Part shown: piece after piece, positions 17,104-27,447 of the stretch
Position numbering within the stretch: position 1 is the stretch's first letter
Layout of the letters: each line of letters begins with the position of its first letter
NCBI RefSeq assembly: GCF_028473605.1
Contig: NZ_CP097267.1
Location: forward strand, 4,332,501 to 4,396,500
Source: Acidovorax sp. NCPPB 3576
Lineage (GTDB): Bacteria; Pseudomonadota; Gammaproteobacteria; Burkholderiales; Burkholderiaceae_C
Length of the DNA: 64,000 nucleotides
Direction of reading: 5' to 3'
Made by a program: the position numbers and the translations under genes
Notes under the pieces: generated by a model
The model's input: only the letters and a program-made list of their open reading frames with translations
The model's database searches: none
Told to the model about the DNA's origin: nothing

Positions 17104-18810
17104 GTGCCGGCCCTGAAACGCGCCAGCGCCCTGCTCTCCGCCGACGCCCCGTTCGCCCGGCTGTGGGGCAGCTTCCTGTCGGGCCGCATCATGGTGGCGG
17201 CCGCCCTGCTGCTGCTGCAGGGCCTGGGCGTGGCGCTGAACCAGTCCTACGAACCCCTGCTGCTGGGCATCTGTGCCGGCTACCTGGTGGCCACCGTGCT
17301 GCTGCTGGTGCTGGCCGGCAATGCACCGCCCGGACCCCATTCTTGGCTGCAGTGGGTGTTCTCGATCGGCGTGGACCTCGCCTTGATCAGCACGTTGCAG
17401 ATCCTGCACGTGGGCTCCATGAACTTCACGCCCCTGTTCGGGCTGCCCATCCTGATGGCCGGCGTGCTGGGCACGCTGACCCTGGCCCTGGGCACGACCG
17501 CGGCCGTGACGCTGCTGCTGCTGGCATGGGCCTGGTGGCTGGGCAGCAGCGGCGGCTCGGACGCCACGCAGCGCTATTTCCAGACGGCCCTCACCGGCAC
17601 GGGCTACTTCATCGTCGCCTATCTGGTGCATCAGCTCGCCTCGCGCCTGAACCGGGAGCAGCAGCTGGCCCAGGCCAGCCAGATGGCGGCCAAGGTGCAG
17701 GAGCAGGTGAGCGCCCTGGTCATCCACAACCTGTCGGACGGCGTGCTGGTGCTGGACCAGCGCGACACCGTGCGCATCGCCAACCCCGCCGCACTGCGGC
17801 TGCTGGGCACCAATGCCCGCCACGCGCTGCCGTTCTCCATGGCCCATTCCTCGCCCTGGAAGCCGTTGCTGGCGATGGCGCGGCAAACCTTTCAGAAAGG
17901 CCAGCCGCAAAGCGCCGACGTGGACGTGCTGCACCCAGGGCAAAGCCCGCTGGCGCTGCATGTGCGGGCCTGGCTCACTTCGTCGCAGGAGATCGCGCGC
18001 GAGACCGGGGGCGAGCACCTGTGCGTGATGTTCCTGCACGACCTGCGCGAGATGGAGGCGCGCCTGCGCACCGAAAAGCTCGCGTCAATGGGCCGCATGT
18101 CGGCCGCCGTGGCCCATGAGATCCGCAACCCGCTCGCGGCCATCATGCAAGCCAACGCCCTGCTGGAAGAAGAACTGCACGAGCCCGGCCAGAAGCGCCT
18201 GGCCCACATGGTGCAGCAGAACGCCGAGCGGCTGGCCCGCATCGCCGAGGAGGTGCTGGACATCGCCCGGGTGCAGCACCAGATCAGCCACGCGCCGGCC
18301 TCCACCGTGGTGCTGTGCGACGCGGTCGCGCAGGTCTGGGGCGACTGGCAGGCGCAGGACCCGGGAAAGCGCCGGGCCCAGCTCGCGCTGGAGGCGGGCC
18401 GCGCCCCCGTGGAGTTCGATGCCGAACACCTGCGCCGCGTGCTCGTCAATTTGCTCGACAACGCGCTGCGCTACATGGGCGGCGAGCCCGATTCGCTCTA
18501 CGTGGCCACCTACGTCAGCGCGGCCGGCACGGTGGGGCTGCAGGTGTGGAGCGACGGCGCGCCGCTGGACAAGACCGTGGAACGCCATCTGTTCGAGCCC
18601 TTCTTTTCCTCGGAAAGCCGCTCCAGCGGGCTGGGCCTTTATATCTGCCGCGAGCTTTGCCAGCGGCACGGTGCGTCGATCGGTTACCAGCGCCTCACCC
18701 GCTCCCTGCCGCGCGGCGCGGTCGGCGGCAATGCGTTCACGGTCGTGTTCCGCAAGAACGCCCGGCCGCAGGAGCCGAACACCACGCTGTTTGACACAAT
18801 CGTCGTCTGA
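17104..18810 (+). CDS. pilS: Sensor histidine kinase PilS-like
   Basis: Membrane sensor kinase of 568 residues, partner of PilR in sigma-54 control of type IV pilin. About six N-terminal transmembrane helices (residues 20-190), a PAS-like domain (VSALVIHNLSDGVLVLDQRD), HisKA with SAAVAHEIRNPLAAI (phospho-acceptor about His338) and HATPase_c with NLLDNALRYMG and SSGLGLYICRELCQRHGA. The start is a GTG at 17104. It is followed 18 bp later by the pilR gene and lies in the conserved order ypjD, PP0621, pilS, pilR, ampD. Confidence 0.92.
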   Translation: MPALKRASALLSADAPFARLWGSFLSGRIMVAAALLLLQGLGVALNQSYEPLLLGICAGYLVATVLLLVLAGNAPPGPHSWLQWVFSIGVDLALISTLQILHVGSMNFTPLFGLPILMAGVLGTLTLALGTTAAVTLLLLAWAWWLGSSGGSDATQRYFQTALTGTGYFIVAYLVHQLASRLNREQQLAQASQMAAKVQEQVSALVIHNLSDGVLVLDQRDTVRIANPAALRLLGTNARHALPFSMAHSSPWKPLLAMARQTFQKGQPQSADVDVLHPGQSPLALHVRAWLTSSQEIARETGGEHLCVMFLHDLREMEARLRTEKLASMGRMSAAVAHEIRNPLAAIMQANALLEEELHEPGQKRLAHMVQQNAERLARIAEEVLDIARVQHQISHAPASTVVLCDAVAQVWGDWQAQDPGKRRAQLALEAGRAPVEFDAEHLRRVLVNLLDNALRYMGGEPDSLYVATYVSAAGTVGLQVWSDGAPLDKTVERHLFEPFFSSESRSSGLGLYICRELCQRHGASIGYQRLTRSLPRGAVGGNAFTVVFRKNARPQEPNTTLFDTIVV

Positions 18811-18828
18811 CCCCGCACGCACCTGTCC

Positions 18829-20331
18829 ATGAACGCCAACGCCGCCACGATCCTCGTCGTCGATGACGAACCCGACCTGCGCACCCTGTACGAGCTGACG
18901 CTGCTGCGCGAAGGCTACCGGGTCGAGACGGCAGCCAACCTGCAGGAGGCCCGTCAGCAGTTGCAGGACCGGAAGTTCGATGCCGTGATCACCGACATGC
19001 GCCTGCCGGACGGCTTCGGCATGGAGTTGCTGCACGAGCTGCGCGACCAGCAGCGGCGCGAGCGCTGCGTGGTGATGACCGCCTATGGCTCCGCCGAGAA
19101 CGCGGTGGAGGCGCTGCGATCGGGCGCGTTCGATTACCTCACCAAGCCGGTGGACCTGAAACTGTTCCGCTCGGTCGTCGCTTCAGCGATCCAGGGCACC
19201 GGGGGGGTGCCTCCGCCTCGGTCGGCACGCCCCGGCAACGCACCGCGCGCCCCCCAGGAAACCGCTGCCGGCACCACGCTGTCCCTGGACCGGCTGGTAG
19301 GCGAGTCGGAGGCCATGCGCAACGTCAAGCAACGCATCGCCAAGGTGGCACGCAGCATGGCGCCGGTGCTCATCCGCGGCGAATCCGGCACCGGCAAGGA
19401 ATTGGTGGCCCGTGCACTGCACGCCAGCAGCCAGCGCGCGGAGGGACCGCTGGTCGCCGTCAACTGCGGCGCCATTCCCGAAAATCTGCTCGAAGCCGAA
19501 TTCTTCGGCGCGCGCAAGGGCTCCTACACCGGCGCCACGCAGGACCGCGATGGCTACTTCCAGGCGGCGCGCGGCGGCACGCTGTTCCTGGACGAAATCG
19601 GCGATCTGCCGCTGGCCATGCAGTCCAAGCTGCTGCGCGCCATCCAGGAACGCAGCGTGCGGGCGCTGGGCTCCACGGGTGAAGAAACCGTGGACGTGCG
19701 CATCGTCAGCGCCACCCACCGGGACCTCGCGGCCGATGTGCAGTCCGGCCGGTTCCGCCAGGATCTGTATTACCGTCTCAACGTGATCGAGGTGGTCATT
19801 CCGCCGCTGCGCGAACGCCGCGAAGATCTGCCCGCCCTGTGCGCCACGCTGCTGGCCCGCATCGCGCAGGAATCCGGCGCACCCGTGCCGCCCCTCACGC
19901 AGAACGCACTCGACCGCATTGCCATGCACCCGCTGACCGGCAATGTGCGCGAGCTGGAAAACCTGCTGCACCGCGCCGTCGCCTTGAGCGATGGGGAAGA
20001 ACTGCATGTGGAGCCTCCGCACGTTTCGGCCTCCAATGCCGCGCGCGCCGACGCGGCGGCCGGGCATGCTGCCCAAGGAACGGAGCCACCCGGCGCCACC
20101 GCGCCGCGCAACGCCAATCCGGCCGCCACCGTTCCTCTGCCCAGCGACCTGCAGGCCTGGCTGGACCAGCAGGAGCGCGAGATCCTGGTGCGCGCCTTGC
20201 GGGAGACCGGCTTCAACCGCACCGCCACCGCGGCGCGGCTGGGCATCAGCCTGCGGCAGATCCGCTACCGCATCGCCCGCCTGGACATTGCCGCGCCCAA
20301 CGACAGCGACGCGAATGACGACAGCGAATGA
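18829..20331 (+). CDS. pilR: Sigma-54-dependent response regulator PilR-like
   Basis: NtrC-family regulator of 500 residues. Receiver domain with VVDDEPD, phospho-acceptor Asp56 ([11 protein letters not shown]) and TKPVD; AAA+ domain with GESGTGKE, sigma-54 contact loop [17 protein letters not shown] and [13 protein letters not shown]; a low-complexity Ala/Pro linker (about residues 405-440) and a C-terminal Fis helix-turn-helix ([20 protein letters not shown]). It pairs with the kinase directly upstream. No pilin gene is in the window, so the target promoter must be elsewhere. Confidence 0.94.
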   Translation: MNANAATILVVDDEPDLRTLYELTLLREGYRVETAANLQEARQQLQDRKFDAVITDMRLPDGFGMELLHELRDQQRRERCVVMTAYGSAENAVEALRSGAFDYLTKPVDLKLFRSVVASAIQGTGGVPPPRSARPGNAPRAPQETAAGTTLSLDRLVGESEAMRNVKQRIAKVARSMAPVLIRGESGTGKELVARALHASSQRAEGPLVAVNCGAIPENLLEAEFFGARKGSYTGATQDRDGYFQAARGGTLFLDEIGDLPLAMQSKLLRAIQERSVRALGSTGEETVDVRIVSATHRDLAADVQSGRFRQDLYYRLNVIEVVIPPLRERREDLPALCATLLARIAQESGAPVPPLTQNALDRIAMHPLTGNVRELENLLHRAVALSDGEELHVEPPHVSASNAARADAAAGHAAQGTEPPGATAPRNANPAATVPLPSDLQAWLDQQEREILVRALRETGFNRTATAARLGISLRQIRYRIARLDIAAPNDSDANDDSE

Positions 20332-20956
20332 GGCCCCGCGCCCCGGTCCGGTGCCAAAACCGGAAGCGGGCGAAGGGGATGTCTGGAACGGCGGCTGGTA
20401 CCGGGACGCTACACGCGAGCCCTCGCCCAACTTCGGGCCGCGCCCGGCCCATGCGGCCATCGATCTCATCGTGGTGCACTCGATCAGCCTGCCCCCTGGC
20501 GAATACGGCGGCGGGCAGGTGCAACGGCTCTTCACCAATGCCCTCGACTGGGATGCGCACCCTTATTACGCCGGCATCCGCGGGCTGCAGGTGTCGGCCC
20601 ATTTCTTCATCGAGCGGGACGGGCGGCTCTGGCAGTTCGTGGACTGCGACCAGCGGGCATGGCACGCCGGACCTTCGAGCTACCGGGGCCGCGCCAATTG
20701 CAACGATGACTCGATCGGCATCGAACTTGAAGGGCTGGAGGGCCAGACCTTCGAGCCCGCCCAATACGCCACGCTGAACCGGCTCTGCGCTCACCTGCCG
20801 TCGCGTTACCCGATTGCCCACGTGGCGGGCCACGAAGATGTGGCCCCGGGCCGCAAGCAGGACCCGGGGCCAGGATTCGACTGGCGGCGGCTGCAGGCGG
20901 ACCTGCAATGGCCATCTGCGGCGTTTCCGCAAAAGTCAACTCAGGCGCCCCGATAA
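20315..20956 (+). CDS. ampD: 1,6-anhydro-N-acetylmuramyl-L-alanine amidase AmpD
   Basis: Cytoplasmic zinc amidase of peptidoglycan recycling; cleaves the lactyl-L-Ala bond in anhydro-muropeptides. 213 residues. Amidase_2 fold with zinc ligands in IVVHSISLP and [14 protein letters not shown] (His and Asp), plus [16 protein letters not shown] and IGIELEG. It starts inside the pilR gene (17-bp overlap), so it is probably co-transcribed with pilSR. Confidence 0.95.
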   Translation: MTTANEAPRPGPVPKPEAGEGDVWNGGWYRDATREPSPNFGPRPAHAAIDLIVVHSISLPPGEYGGGQVQRLFTNALDWDAHPYYAGIRGLQVSAHFFIERDGRLWQFVDCDQRAWHAGPSSYRGRANCNDDSIGIELEGLEGQTFEPAQYATLNRLCAHLPSRYPIAHVAGHEDVAPGRKQDPGPGFDWRRLQADLQWPSAAFPQKSTQAPR

Positions 20957-21339
20957 TTCAGGGTTTTCCCCCATCTTCGGCACGCTCGGTGCCAAACCGC
21001 GACACTCGGCCCCCTGCCGCCGAAACAGCAGAGGCAACGCCCGCGCGGCTTTTGAAGTGGAAACGGCCGGCACGCTGCGCCGGACCACGTTTTTTTGCTT
21101 GAAACCGCACCCACACGGCCTCTCGGCAGTGGCATCCGAGTGGCTTCCGGGCCATGGAAAAGCCCGTTTTCAAAACAGAGGCCAAAGGGCGCTGTACACT
21201 ACCGGTAGTGTCTTGCTACCATTGCACACCCTAGATATAGCGTGCGGGGCAGCACTCAACCCCCACCCATTTTTCGTTTTGGCGCCGCCTTTTCGGCCCG
21301 CCAACTTCGCCTTTTCCGACAGCTCCCAAAGGACCTTTC
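20957..21339. other. 383-bp gene-free region upstream of nrdA
   Basis: No convincing gene on either strand. The right half (about 21190-21340) holds the nrdA promoter region with NrdR boxes. The left half contains T-rich stretches (around 21090) that could serve as termination sequence for the pil/ampD operon, but no clear hairpin is seen. Confidence 0.6.
21196..21244. promoter_or_regulatory. NrdR boxes upstream of nrdA
   Basis: ACACTACCGGTAGTGT (21196-21211) is a perfect 16-bp palindrome with the ACAC...GTGT ends of the NrdR box. A second, degenerate box with ACACCCTAGATATAGCGTG lies about three helical turns downstream (21226-21244), the spacing usual for the paired NrdR boxes of nrd operons. 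NrdR is the ATP-cone repressor of ribonucleotide reductase genes. The box centre CCGG replaces the usual TATA-rich centre. Confidence 0.78.
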
Positions 21340-24279
21340 ATGCAAGCTGCGCTAAACCCTTCATCCATCACGAATGCACCCGGGCACACCACGGCCACGG
21401 ACGAATCGCCGGCGGCGCAGCCCGGTAGCGACCTACTGACGCACTACCAGATCATTCGCCGCAATGGCGCGGTCGTGCCGTTCGAGCCGCAGAAGATCGC
21501 AGTGGCATTGATGAAGGCGTTTCTTGCAGTGCACGGCACCCAGGGTGCCGCATCGGCCAGCGTGCGCGAAGTCGTGGACACGCTGACCCAGAACGTGGTG
21601 CGCGCCCTCATGCGCTCGCGCCCGGGCGGCGGCACCTTCCATATCGAAGACGTCCAGGACCAGGTCGAGCTGGGCCTGATGCGCGGTGGCCACCACGAAG
21701 TCGCCCGCGCCTATGTGCTGTACCGCGAACGCCGCTCGCAAGAGCGCGCCCACCAGCAAGAGCAGCGCACCCCCGCCGTGCCCACGCTGCACGTGATCGA
21801 CCATGGCCAGCGCGTGCCGCTCGACGAAGCCCGCATGCTGAGCCTCATCCAGGCCGCCTGCTCCAACCTGGGCGCAGACATTCAGGCCGCGCCCATCGTG
21901 GCCGAAACCATGCGCAACCTGTACGACGGCGTGCCCATGGACGAGGTGTACAAGGCATCCATCCTGGCTGCCCGCACGCTGATCGAAAAAGACCCCGACT
22001 ACACCTACGCCACCGCGCGCCTGCTGCTGCATACCATCGTGCGCGAGGTGCTGGGCCGCGACGTGGCACCCGGCGAAATGAGCGCCGCCTACGCGAACTA
22101 CTTCCCCGTGTTCATCCAGAAGGGCGTGGACAACGACCTGCTGGACCCCCGCCTGCTCGAATACGACCTGCAAAAGCTCGGCGCCGCACTGAAGTTCGAG
22201 CGCGACCAGCAGTTCGACTACCTGGGCCTGCAAACGCTGTACGACCGCTACTTCCTGCACGTGCGCAAGAGCCGCATCGAACTGCCCCAGGCATTCTTCA
22301 TGCGCGTGGCCATGGGCCTGGCGCTCAAGGAAGACAACCGCGAAGCCCGCGCCATCGAGTTCTACGAGGTGCTCTCGTCGTTCGACTTCATGTCCAGCAC
22401 CCCCACGCTGTTCAACAGCGGCACGCTGCGCTCGCAGCTGTCGTCGTGCTATCTCACCACCGTGCCGGACGACCTGGACGGCATCTACGAGTCGATCAAG
22501 GAAAACGCGCTGCTGTCCAAGTTCGCCGGCGGCCTGGGCAACGACTGGACCCGCGTGCGCGCACTGGGTTCGCACATCAAGGGCACCAACGGCGAATCGC
22601 AGGGCGTGGTGCCGTTCCTCAAGGTGGTGAACGACACGGCCGTGGCGGTGAACCAGGGCGGCAAGCGCAAGGGCGCCGTCTGCACTTACCTCGAAACCTG
22701 GCATCTGGACATCGAGGAGTTCCTGGAACTGCGCAAGAACACCGGCGACGACCGCCGCCGCACGCACGACATGAACACGGCCAATTGGATTCCCGACCTG
22801 TTCATGCGCCGCGTGATGGAAAAGGGCACCTGGACCCTGTTCTCGCCCTCCAACGTGCCCGACCTGCACGACCTGTTCGGCTCCGACTTCGAAAAGGCCT
22901 ACGTGGCCTATGAAGAGAAGGCCGCGCGCGGCGAGATCCGGCCTTCGCGCACCCTGCAGGCCACCGACCTGTGGCGCAAGATCCTCACCATGCTGTTCGA
23001 GACCGGCCATCCCTGGATCACGTTCAAGGATGCCTGCAACGTGCGCTCGCCCCAGCAGCACGCCGGCGTGGTGCACTCGTCCAACCTGTGCACCGAGATC
23101 ACGCTGAACACCAGCGACACCGAAACCGCGGTCTGCAACCTCGGCTCGGTCAACCTGATGCGCCATCTGAAGGACGGCCCGAACGGCCGCGAACTCGACC
23201 ACGTCAAGCTGCGCAAGACCATCTCCACGGCCATGCGCATGCTCGACAACGTGATCGACATCAACTACTACGCCGTGGAAAAGGCCCGCGTCTCCAACAT
23301 GCGCCACCGTCCCGTGGGCCTGGGCATCATGGCCTTCCAGGACAGCCTGTACGAACTGCGCATTCCCTACGCATCGCAGGCCGCGGTCGAATTCGCCGAC
23401 CAATCCATGGAAGCCATCTGCTACTACGCCTACTGGGCTTCCACCGAACTGGCCAAGGAACGCGGCCACTACGAAAGCTACAAGGGCTCGCTGTGGGACC
23501 GCGGCATCCTGCCGTTCGACACGCTCGATCTGCTGGAAAAAGCCCGTGGCGGCTTCGTGGAAGTCGATCGCTCTTCGTCGCTCGACTGGAACGCGCTGCG
23601 CAACAAGATCGCGCAAGACGGCATGCGCAACTCCAACTGCGTGGCCATCGCGCCCACGGCCACCATCTCCAACATCGTCGGCGTCGATGCGTCCATCGAG
23701 CCCTCGTTCGGCAACCTGTCGGTCAAGTCGAACCTGTCGGGCGAGTTCACCGTCATCAACAGCTACCTGGTGCGCGACCTCAAGCGACTGGGCCTGTGGG
23801 ACGACGTGATGGTCATGGACCTCAAGCACTTCAAGGGCTCGCTGCATTCCATCGACCGCGTGCCGCAAGACGTCAAGGCGCTGTACTCCACCGCCTTCGA
23901 AGTCGAGCCGTCGTGGCTCGTCGAAGCGGCATCGCGCCGCCAGAAGTGGATCGACCAGGCACAGAGCCTGAACATCTACATGGCCGGCGCATCGGGCAAG
24001 AAGCTCGACGACACCTACAAGCTCGCCTGGGTGCGCGGCCTCAAGACCACGTATTACCTGCGCACGCAAAGCGCCACGCACGTCGAGATGAGCACCGTGA
24101 ACACGCGCCAGCTCAATGCCGTTTCGTCGGGCACCGACGGCGGCGGCGCACAGGCCGCGGCCAAGCCCAGCGCGCTCGAAGCCGCTGCGGCCGCAGCGCA
24201 GGCACAGGCCGCGGCACTGCCCGCGACCGATGTGAAGTTCTGCGCGATCGACGACCCGACCTGCGAAGCCTGCCAGTGA
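21340..24279 (+). CDS. nrdA: Ribonucleoside-diphosphate reductase class I, alpha subunit
   Basis: Large subunit of aerobic class I ribonucleotide reductase, 979 residues. It has an N-terminal ATP-cone ([20 protein letters not shown]), followed by a second region with cone-like features ([20 protein letters not shown]), so it is longer than E. coli NrdA (761). The barrel holds [21 protein letters not shown] and NLGSVNLM, and [20 protein letters not shown]. The C-terminal redox tail ends CEACQ. An Ala-rich linker (about residues 925-965) precedes the tail. AAAGGA sits six bases before the ATG. NrdR boxes lie about 100-145 bp upstream. Confidence 0.97.
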   Translation: MQAALNPSSITNAPGHTTATDESPAAQPGSDLLTHYQIIRRNGAVVPFEPQKIAVALMKAFLAVHGTQGAASASVREVVDTLTQNVVRALMRSRPGGGTFHIEDVQDQVELGLMRGGHHEVARAYVLYRERRSQERAHQQEQRTPAVPTLHVIDHGQRVPLDEARMLSLIQAACSNLGADIQAAPIVAETMRNLYDGVPMDEVYKASILAARTLIEKDPDYTYATARLLLHTIVREVLGRDVAPGEMSAAYANYFPVFIQKGVDNDLLDPRLLEYDLQKLGAALKFERDQQFDYLGLQTLYDRYFLHVRKSRIELPQAFFMRVAMGLALKEDNREARAIEFYEVLSSFDFMSSTPTLFNSGTLRSQLSSCYLTTVPDDLDGIYESIKENALLSKFAGGLGNDWTRVRALGSHIKGTNGESQGVVPFLKVVNDTAVAVNQGGKRKGAVCTYLETWHLDIEEFLELRKNTGDDRRRTHDMNTANWIPDLFMRRVMEKGTWTLFSPSNVPDLHDLFGSDFEKAYVAYEEKAARGEIRPSRTLQATDLWRKILTMLFETGHPWITFKDACNVRSPQQHAGVVHSSNLCTEITLNTSDTETAVCNLGSVNLMRHLKDGPNGRELDHVKLRKTISTAMRMLDNVIDINYYAVEKARVSNMRHRPVGLGIMAFQDSLYELRIPYASQAAVEFADQSMEAICYYAYWASTELAKERGHYESYKGSLWDRGILPFDTLDLLEKARGGFVEVDRSSSLDWNALRNKIAQDGMRNSNCVAIAPTATISNIVGVDASIEPSFGNLSVKSNLSGEFTVINSYLVRDLKRLGLWDDVMVMDLKHFKGSLHSIDRVPQDVKALYSTAFEVEPSWLVEAASRRQKWIDQAQSLNIYMAGASGKKLDDTYKLAWVRGLKTTYYLRTQSATHVEMSTVNTRQLNAVSSGTDGGGAQAAAKPSALEAAAAAAQAQAAALPATDVKFCAIDDPTCEACQ

Positions 24280-24415
24280 TGCGCACGCCATGCGCGGCAC
24301 CCGATCGATCGGGGTGCCGCGCATGTGCAGTGAAGCAACAAAAACATGGCTGCATCACGCTCCAGCGCTTTTAATTTTGCAGCGCTGCTTTCATAATCCG
24401 ACCATTGGAAAACCT

Positions 24416-25612
24416 ATGCTGACCTGGGACGAAGAAGTCAAGCCCTCATCGCAGAAACTCTTGGACGGCGGTCTGCAAAACAACCGCCTGGAGGAGTCGA
24501 CTCCCGCGCCTTCGCAAGCTGCCGCAGTGCCCGCTCCAAGCCTGTCCGCCAGCAGTGCGCCTGCACCATCGGAACCGCCTGCCGCCACCGTGCACCGCCG
24601 CGTGAATGCCGCCGACAAGCGCATCATCAACGGCCAGACCGACGTCAATCAGCTGGTGCCCTTCAAGTACAAGTGGGCCTGGGAAAAGTACCTCGCCACC
24701 TGCGCCAACCACTGGATGCCGCAAGAGGTGAACATGACGCGCGACATCGCGTTGTGGAAAGACCCGAACGGCCTGACCGAAGACGAGCGCCGCATCATCA
24801 AGCGCAACCTCGGCTTCTTCGTGACCGCCGACTCGCTGGCCGCCAACAACATCGTGCTGGGCACGTACCGCCACATCACCGCGCCCGAATGCCGCCAGTT
24901 CCTGCTGCGCCAGGCCTTCGAGGAAGCGATCCACACGCACGCCTACCAGTACATCGTCGAATCGCTCGGCCTCGACGAGAGCGAGATCTTCAACGCGTAC
25001 AACGAAGTCGCATCCATCCGCAACAAGGACGAATTCCTGATCCCTTTCATCGAGGCGATCATGGACCCCAACTTCAAGACCGGCACGCCCGAGACCGACC
25101 AGACACTGCTCAAGTCGCTGATCGTCTTCGCCTGCCTGATGGAAGGCCTGTTCTTCTACGTCGGCTTCACGCAGATCCTGGCCCTCGGCCGCCAGAACAA
25201 GATGACCGGCGCGGCCGAGCAGTACCAGTACATCCTGCGCGACGAGTCGATGCACTGCAACTTCGGCATCGACCTGATCAACCAGCTCAAGCTGGAGAAC
25301 CCGCACCTGTGGACCGCGGAGTTCAAGGAAGAGATCAACGCCCTGTTCATGAAGGCCGTCGAACTCGAATACCAGTACGCCGAAGACACCATGCCGCGCG
25401 GCGTGCTGGGCATGAACGCCTCCATGTTCAAGGGCTACCTGCGCTACATCGCCAACCGCCGTGCCACGCAAATCGGGCTCGAAGCGCTGTTCCCCAACGA
25501 AGAAAACCCCTTCCCCTGGATGAGCGAGATGATCGACCTCAAGAAGGAGCGCAACTTCTTCGAGACCCGCGTCATCGAGTACCAGTCCGGCGGTGCACTG
25601 TCCTGGGATTAG
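24416..25612 (+). CDS. nrdB: Ribonucleoside-diphosphate reductase class I, beta subunit
   Basis: Radical-generating small subunit, 398 residues. Metal-ligand segments [29 protein letters not shown] and [13 protein letters not shown] are visible, and the C-terminus (ESGG-like QSGGALSWD) is the part that docks onto NrdA. An N-terminal tail rich in Ala, Pro and Ser (residues 20-50) precedes the conserved core. I chose the ATG at 24416; the frame is open upstream but has no homology. The 136-bp gap after nrdA has no NrdR box, so the gene probably depends largely on the nrdA promoter. Confidence 0.96.
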   Translation: MLTWDEEVKPSSQKLLDGGLQNNRLEESTPAPSQAAAVPAPSLSASSAPAPSEPPAATVHRRVNAADKRIINGQTDVNQLVPFKYKWAWEKYLATCANHWMPQEVNMTRDIALWKDPNGLTEDERRIIKRNLGFFVTADSLAANNIVLGTYRHITAPECRQFLLRQAFEEAIHTHAYQYIVESLGLDESEIFNAYNEVASIRNKDEFLIPFIEAIMDPNFKTGTPETDQTLLKSLIVFACLMEGLFFYVGFTQILALGRQNKMTGAAEQYQYILRDESMHCNFGIDLINQLKLENPHLWTAEFKEEINALFMKAVELEYQYAEDTMPRGVLGMNASMFKGYLRYIANRRATQIGLEALFPNEENPFPWMSEMIDLKKERNFFETRVIEYQSGGALSWD

Positions 25613-25648
25613 CCTCCCGACACATTCCAGGCCATGCATTTTCATTCC

Positions 25649-25693
25649 ACGTCCCGCACCGGCAGCGCTGTAAAGCACTGCCGCGCGGGACGT
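25649..25693 (+). terminator. Strong stem-loop after nrdB (possible terminator)
   Basis: ACGTCCCGC (25649) pairs with GCGGGACGT (25685), and inside it GGCAG pairs with CTGCC, giving a long stem 37 bp after the nrdB stop. There is no T run, so it may stabilise the nrdAB mRNA end or act with Rho rather than as a classical terminator. Confidence 0.5.
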
Positions 25694-25794
25694 TACCGTG
25701 TTCATGGCGGTGGGACGTTTCCCATCCCCATGGATCGCTCCATGTCCAATGCAGGCGTGGAGTGCTCTTTGCAAATTGACCCAAGGAGAAAATG

Positions 25795-26409
25795 ATGGCA
25801 ACTGCGAAAAAGACCGCCGCCAAGAAGGCTGCACCTGCGAAGAAAGCCGCCGCCCCCGCCAAGAAGGCCGTGGTAGCGAAGAAGGCCGCCGCTCCGGCAA
25901 AGAAGGCAGCGCCTGCCAAGAAAGCCGCCGCCCCCGCCAAGAAGGTAACGGCTGCGAAGAAGGCAGCTGCACCGGCCAAGAAGGCTGCAGCTCCAGCGAA
26001 GAAGGCAGCGCCTGCCAAAAAGGCCGCCGCCCCCGCCAAGAAGGTAACGGCTGCGAAGAAGGCAGCTGCACCGGCCAAGAAGGCCGCCGCTCCGGCAAAG
26101 AAAGCCGCAGCGCCAGCAAAGAAGGCAACGGCGGTGAAGAAGTCGTCGGCAGCGCCTGCCAAGAAGGCTGCGGCTGCACCGGCCGCCAAGAAGGCCAGCG
26201 CAAAGCCTGCCACCGCGACCAAGAAGGTCGTGGCTTCGGCGAAGAAGACCTCGGCGGCTCCCGCTGCCAAGAAACCTGCCGCAGCACCGGCCGCCAAGAA
26301 GGCCGCCGCGCCCAAGAAAGCCGCCAAGGCCCCTGCGCCCGCGCCTGCAGCCCAGACCACGCTGAACCCCCAGGCAGCCTGGCCCTTCCCTACGGGTGGC
26401 AAGCCGTAA
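25795..26409 (+). CDS. Histone H1-like Lys/Ala-rich DNA-binding protein
   Basis: About 204 residues composed almost wholly of Lys, Ala and Pro in AAPAKKA repeats, like the C-terminal tail of eukaryotic H1 and bacterial H1-like nucleoid proteins (AlgP, BpH1). A 99-bp unit is duplicated in tandem (25906 and 26005). The last 25 residues differ: TTLNPQAAWPFPTGGKP, a short C-terminal motif. AAGGAG at 25783 is six bases before the ATG at 25795 and three bases before an overlapping ATG at 25792, so I chose the former. A terminator follows. Confidence 0.92.
   Translation: MATAKKTAAKKAAPAKKAAAPAKKAVVAKKAAAPAKKAAPAKKAAAPAKKVTAAKKAAAPAKKAAAPAKKAAPAKKAAAPAKKVTAAKKAAAPAKKAAAPAKKAAAPAKKATAVKKSSAAPAKKAAAAPAAKKASAKPATATKKVVASAKKTSAAPAAKKPAAAPAAKKAAAPKKAAKAPAPAPAAQTTLNPQAAWPFPTGGKP
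25906..26103 (+). repeat. 99-bp tandem duplication inside the H1-like gene
   Basis: The unit beginning GCAGCGCCTGCCAAGAAAGC at 25906 recurs at 26005 with few changes, including the shared stretch CCCGCCAAGAAGGTAACGGC. The 99-bp period equals 33 codons, so copy-number change keeps the frame. Such genes often vary in length between strains. Confidence 0.75.
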
Positions 26410-26435
26410 GGCCCAGCCCCTCGGGAAACCCCGCC

Positions 26436-26463
26436 AACCCGGTGCCCTGCACCGGGTTTTTTA
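26436..26463 (+). terminator. Intrinsic terminator after the H1-like gene
   Basis: AACCCGGTGC and GCACCGGGTT form a perfect 10-bp stem around CCT, followed by TTTTT. It lies 27 bp after the stop codon and is convergent with the pfkB-type kinase gene on the minus strand. Confidence 0.92.
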
Positions 26464-26512
26464 TGTCCGGGCCGCGCCCACTTCGTGCTTCAGGCGGGCA
26501 TCAGGCCGTCGA

Positions 26513-27409
26513 TTATTCGGGGCGAAAATCGAGCACGTAGTTCTGCGGGCCGCGCTGCGCGATCTTGAGCGCGCCCATGCGGTTGCCCAGCTCCGCGCAC
26601 CGGACCAGCGGCCAGCCGCGCTCCAGGCCGAACAGCAGCGCGCCCCGCCAGGCGTCCCCGCAGCCGGTGGGATCGACCACCTCGGCCGGCGCCGCGACCG
26701 GCACATGGGTGCGCTCGCCGTTTTCCCACACGTCGCAGCCTTCGGCACCCAGCGTGACGATGAGGCCTTCGACCTTGCGGGAGATTTCCGCCAGGCTCCA
26801 CCCCGTGCGCTCGCACAGCATCCGGCCTTCGTAGTCGTTCACGGTGATCCAGGTGGCCTGTTCGATGAACTGCCCCAGTTCCTGCCCGTTGAACATGGGC
26901 AGGCCCTGGCCCGGATCGAACACGAACGGAATGCCTGCCCCGGCCAGTTGCGAGGCGTGCTGCAGCATGGCATCGCGACCGTCGGGCGCGATGATGGCCA
27001 GGCGCAGATCGGGCTCGGCCACGATGCGCGTGCGGTGGGCCTGCATCATGGCGCCGGGGTGGAAGGCCGTGATCTGGTTGTTGTCGCGGTCCGTCATGAT
27101 CATCGCCTGGGCCGTGTAGAGATCGTCCACCTGCCCCACATGGCGCGTGTCGATGGCCAGGCTGCCAAGGCGCTCCAGATAGCTGGCACCGTCGCTGCCC
27201 AGCATGGCCATGGGAACGGGATCACCGCCCAGCAGCTTCAGGCTGTAGGCGATGTTGCCCGCGCAGCCGCCGAAATCGCGGCGCAGGGAGGGCACGAGGA
27301 AGGAGACGTTCAGGATGTGCAACTGGTCCGGCAGTATCTGCTCGGCGAAGCGGCCCTCGAAAGTCATGATGGTGTCGAACGCCAGAGAACCGCAAATCAA
27401 GGCAGCCAT
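26513..27409 (-). CDS. PfkB-family carbohydrate/nucleoside kinase
   Basis: Ribokinase-fold sugar or adenosine kinase of 298 residues. The family features visible are the N-terminal GG-containing segment RRDFGGCAGNIAYSLKLLGG, a central YTAQAMIMTDRDNNQITAFH, and the C-terminal signature VVDPTGCGDAWRGALLFGLE with the catalytic Asp. The sequence is closest in feel to adenosine kinase-like PfkB proteins, but the substrate is not determinable from sequence. The ATG at 27409 begins MAALICGSLAFDT. It is the last gene of the accB-accC-prmA-zinc-ribbon run on the minus strand, 38 bp after its neighbour. Confidence 0.9.
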   Translation of the reverse strand: MAALICGSLAFDTIMTFEGRFAEQILPDQLHILNVSFLVPSLRRDFGGCAGNIAYSLKLLGGDPVPMAMLGSDGASYLERLGSLAIDTRHVGQVDDLYTAQAMIMTDRDNNQITAFHPGAMMQAHRTRIVAEPDLRLAIIAPDGRDAMLQHASQLAGAGIPFVFDPGQGLPMFNGQELGQFIEQATWITVNDYEGRMLCERTGWSLAEISRKVEGLIVTLGAEGCDVWENGERTHVPVAAPAEVVDPTGCGDAWRGALLFGLERGWPLVRCAELGNRMGALKIAQRGPQNYVLDFRPE

Positions 27410-27447
27410 AACAGATCCGGTTAAGAAGAAAAGATCAGATCGGGAGA

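Noticed and set aside
24340..24415. Another full copy of the dispersed repeat before nrdB
   Set aside because: Only a GCGCTGGAG-like piece and an AT-rich stretch are present; no CCCTAG block. Mentioned only as weak.
25795..26409. CRISPR-like regular repeats
   Set aside because: The periodicity is from Lys/Ala codons of an H1-like protein in one open frame; no spacers.
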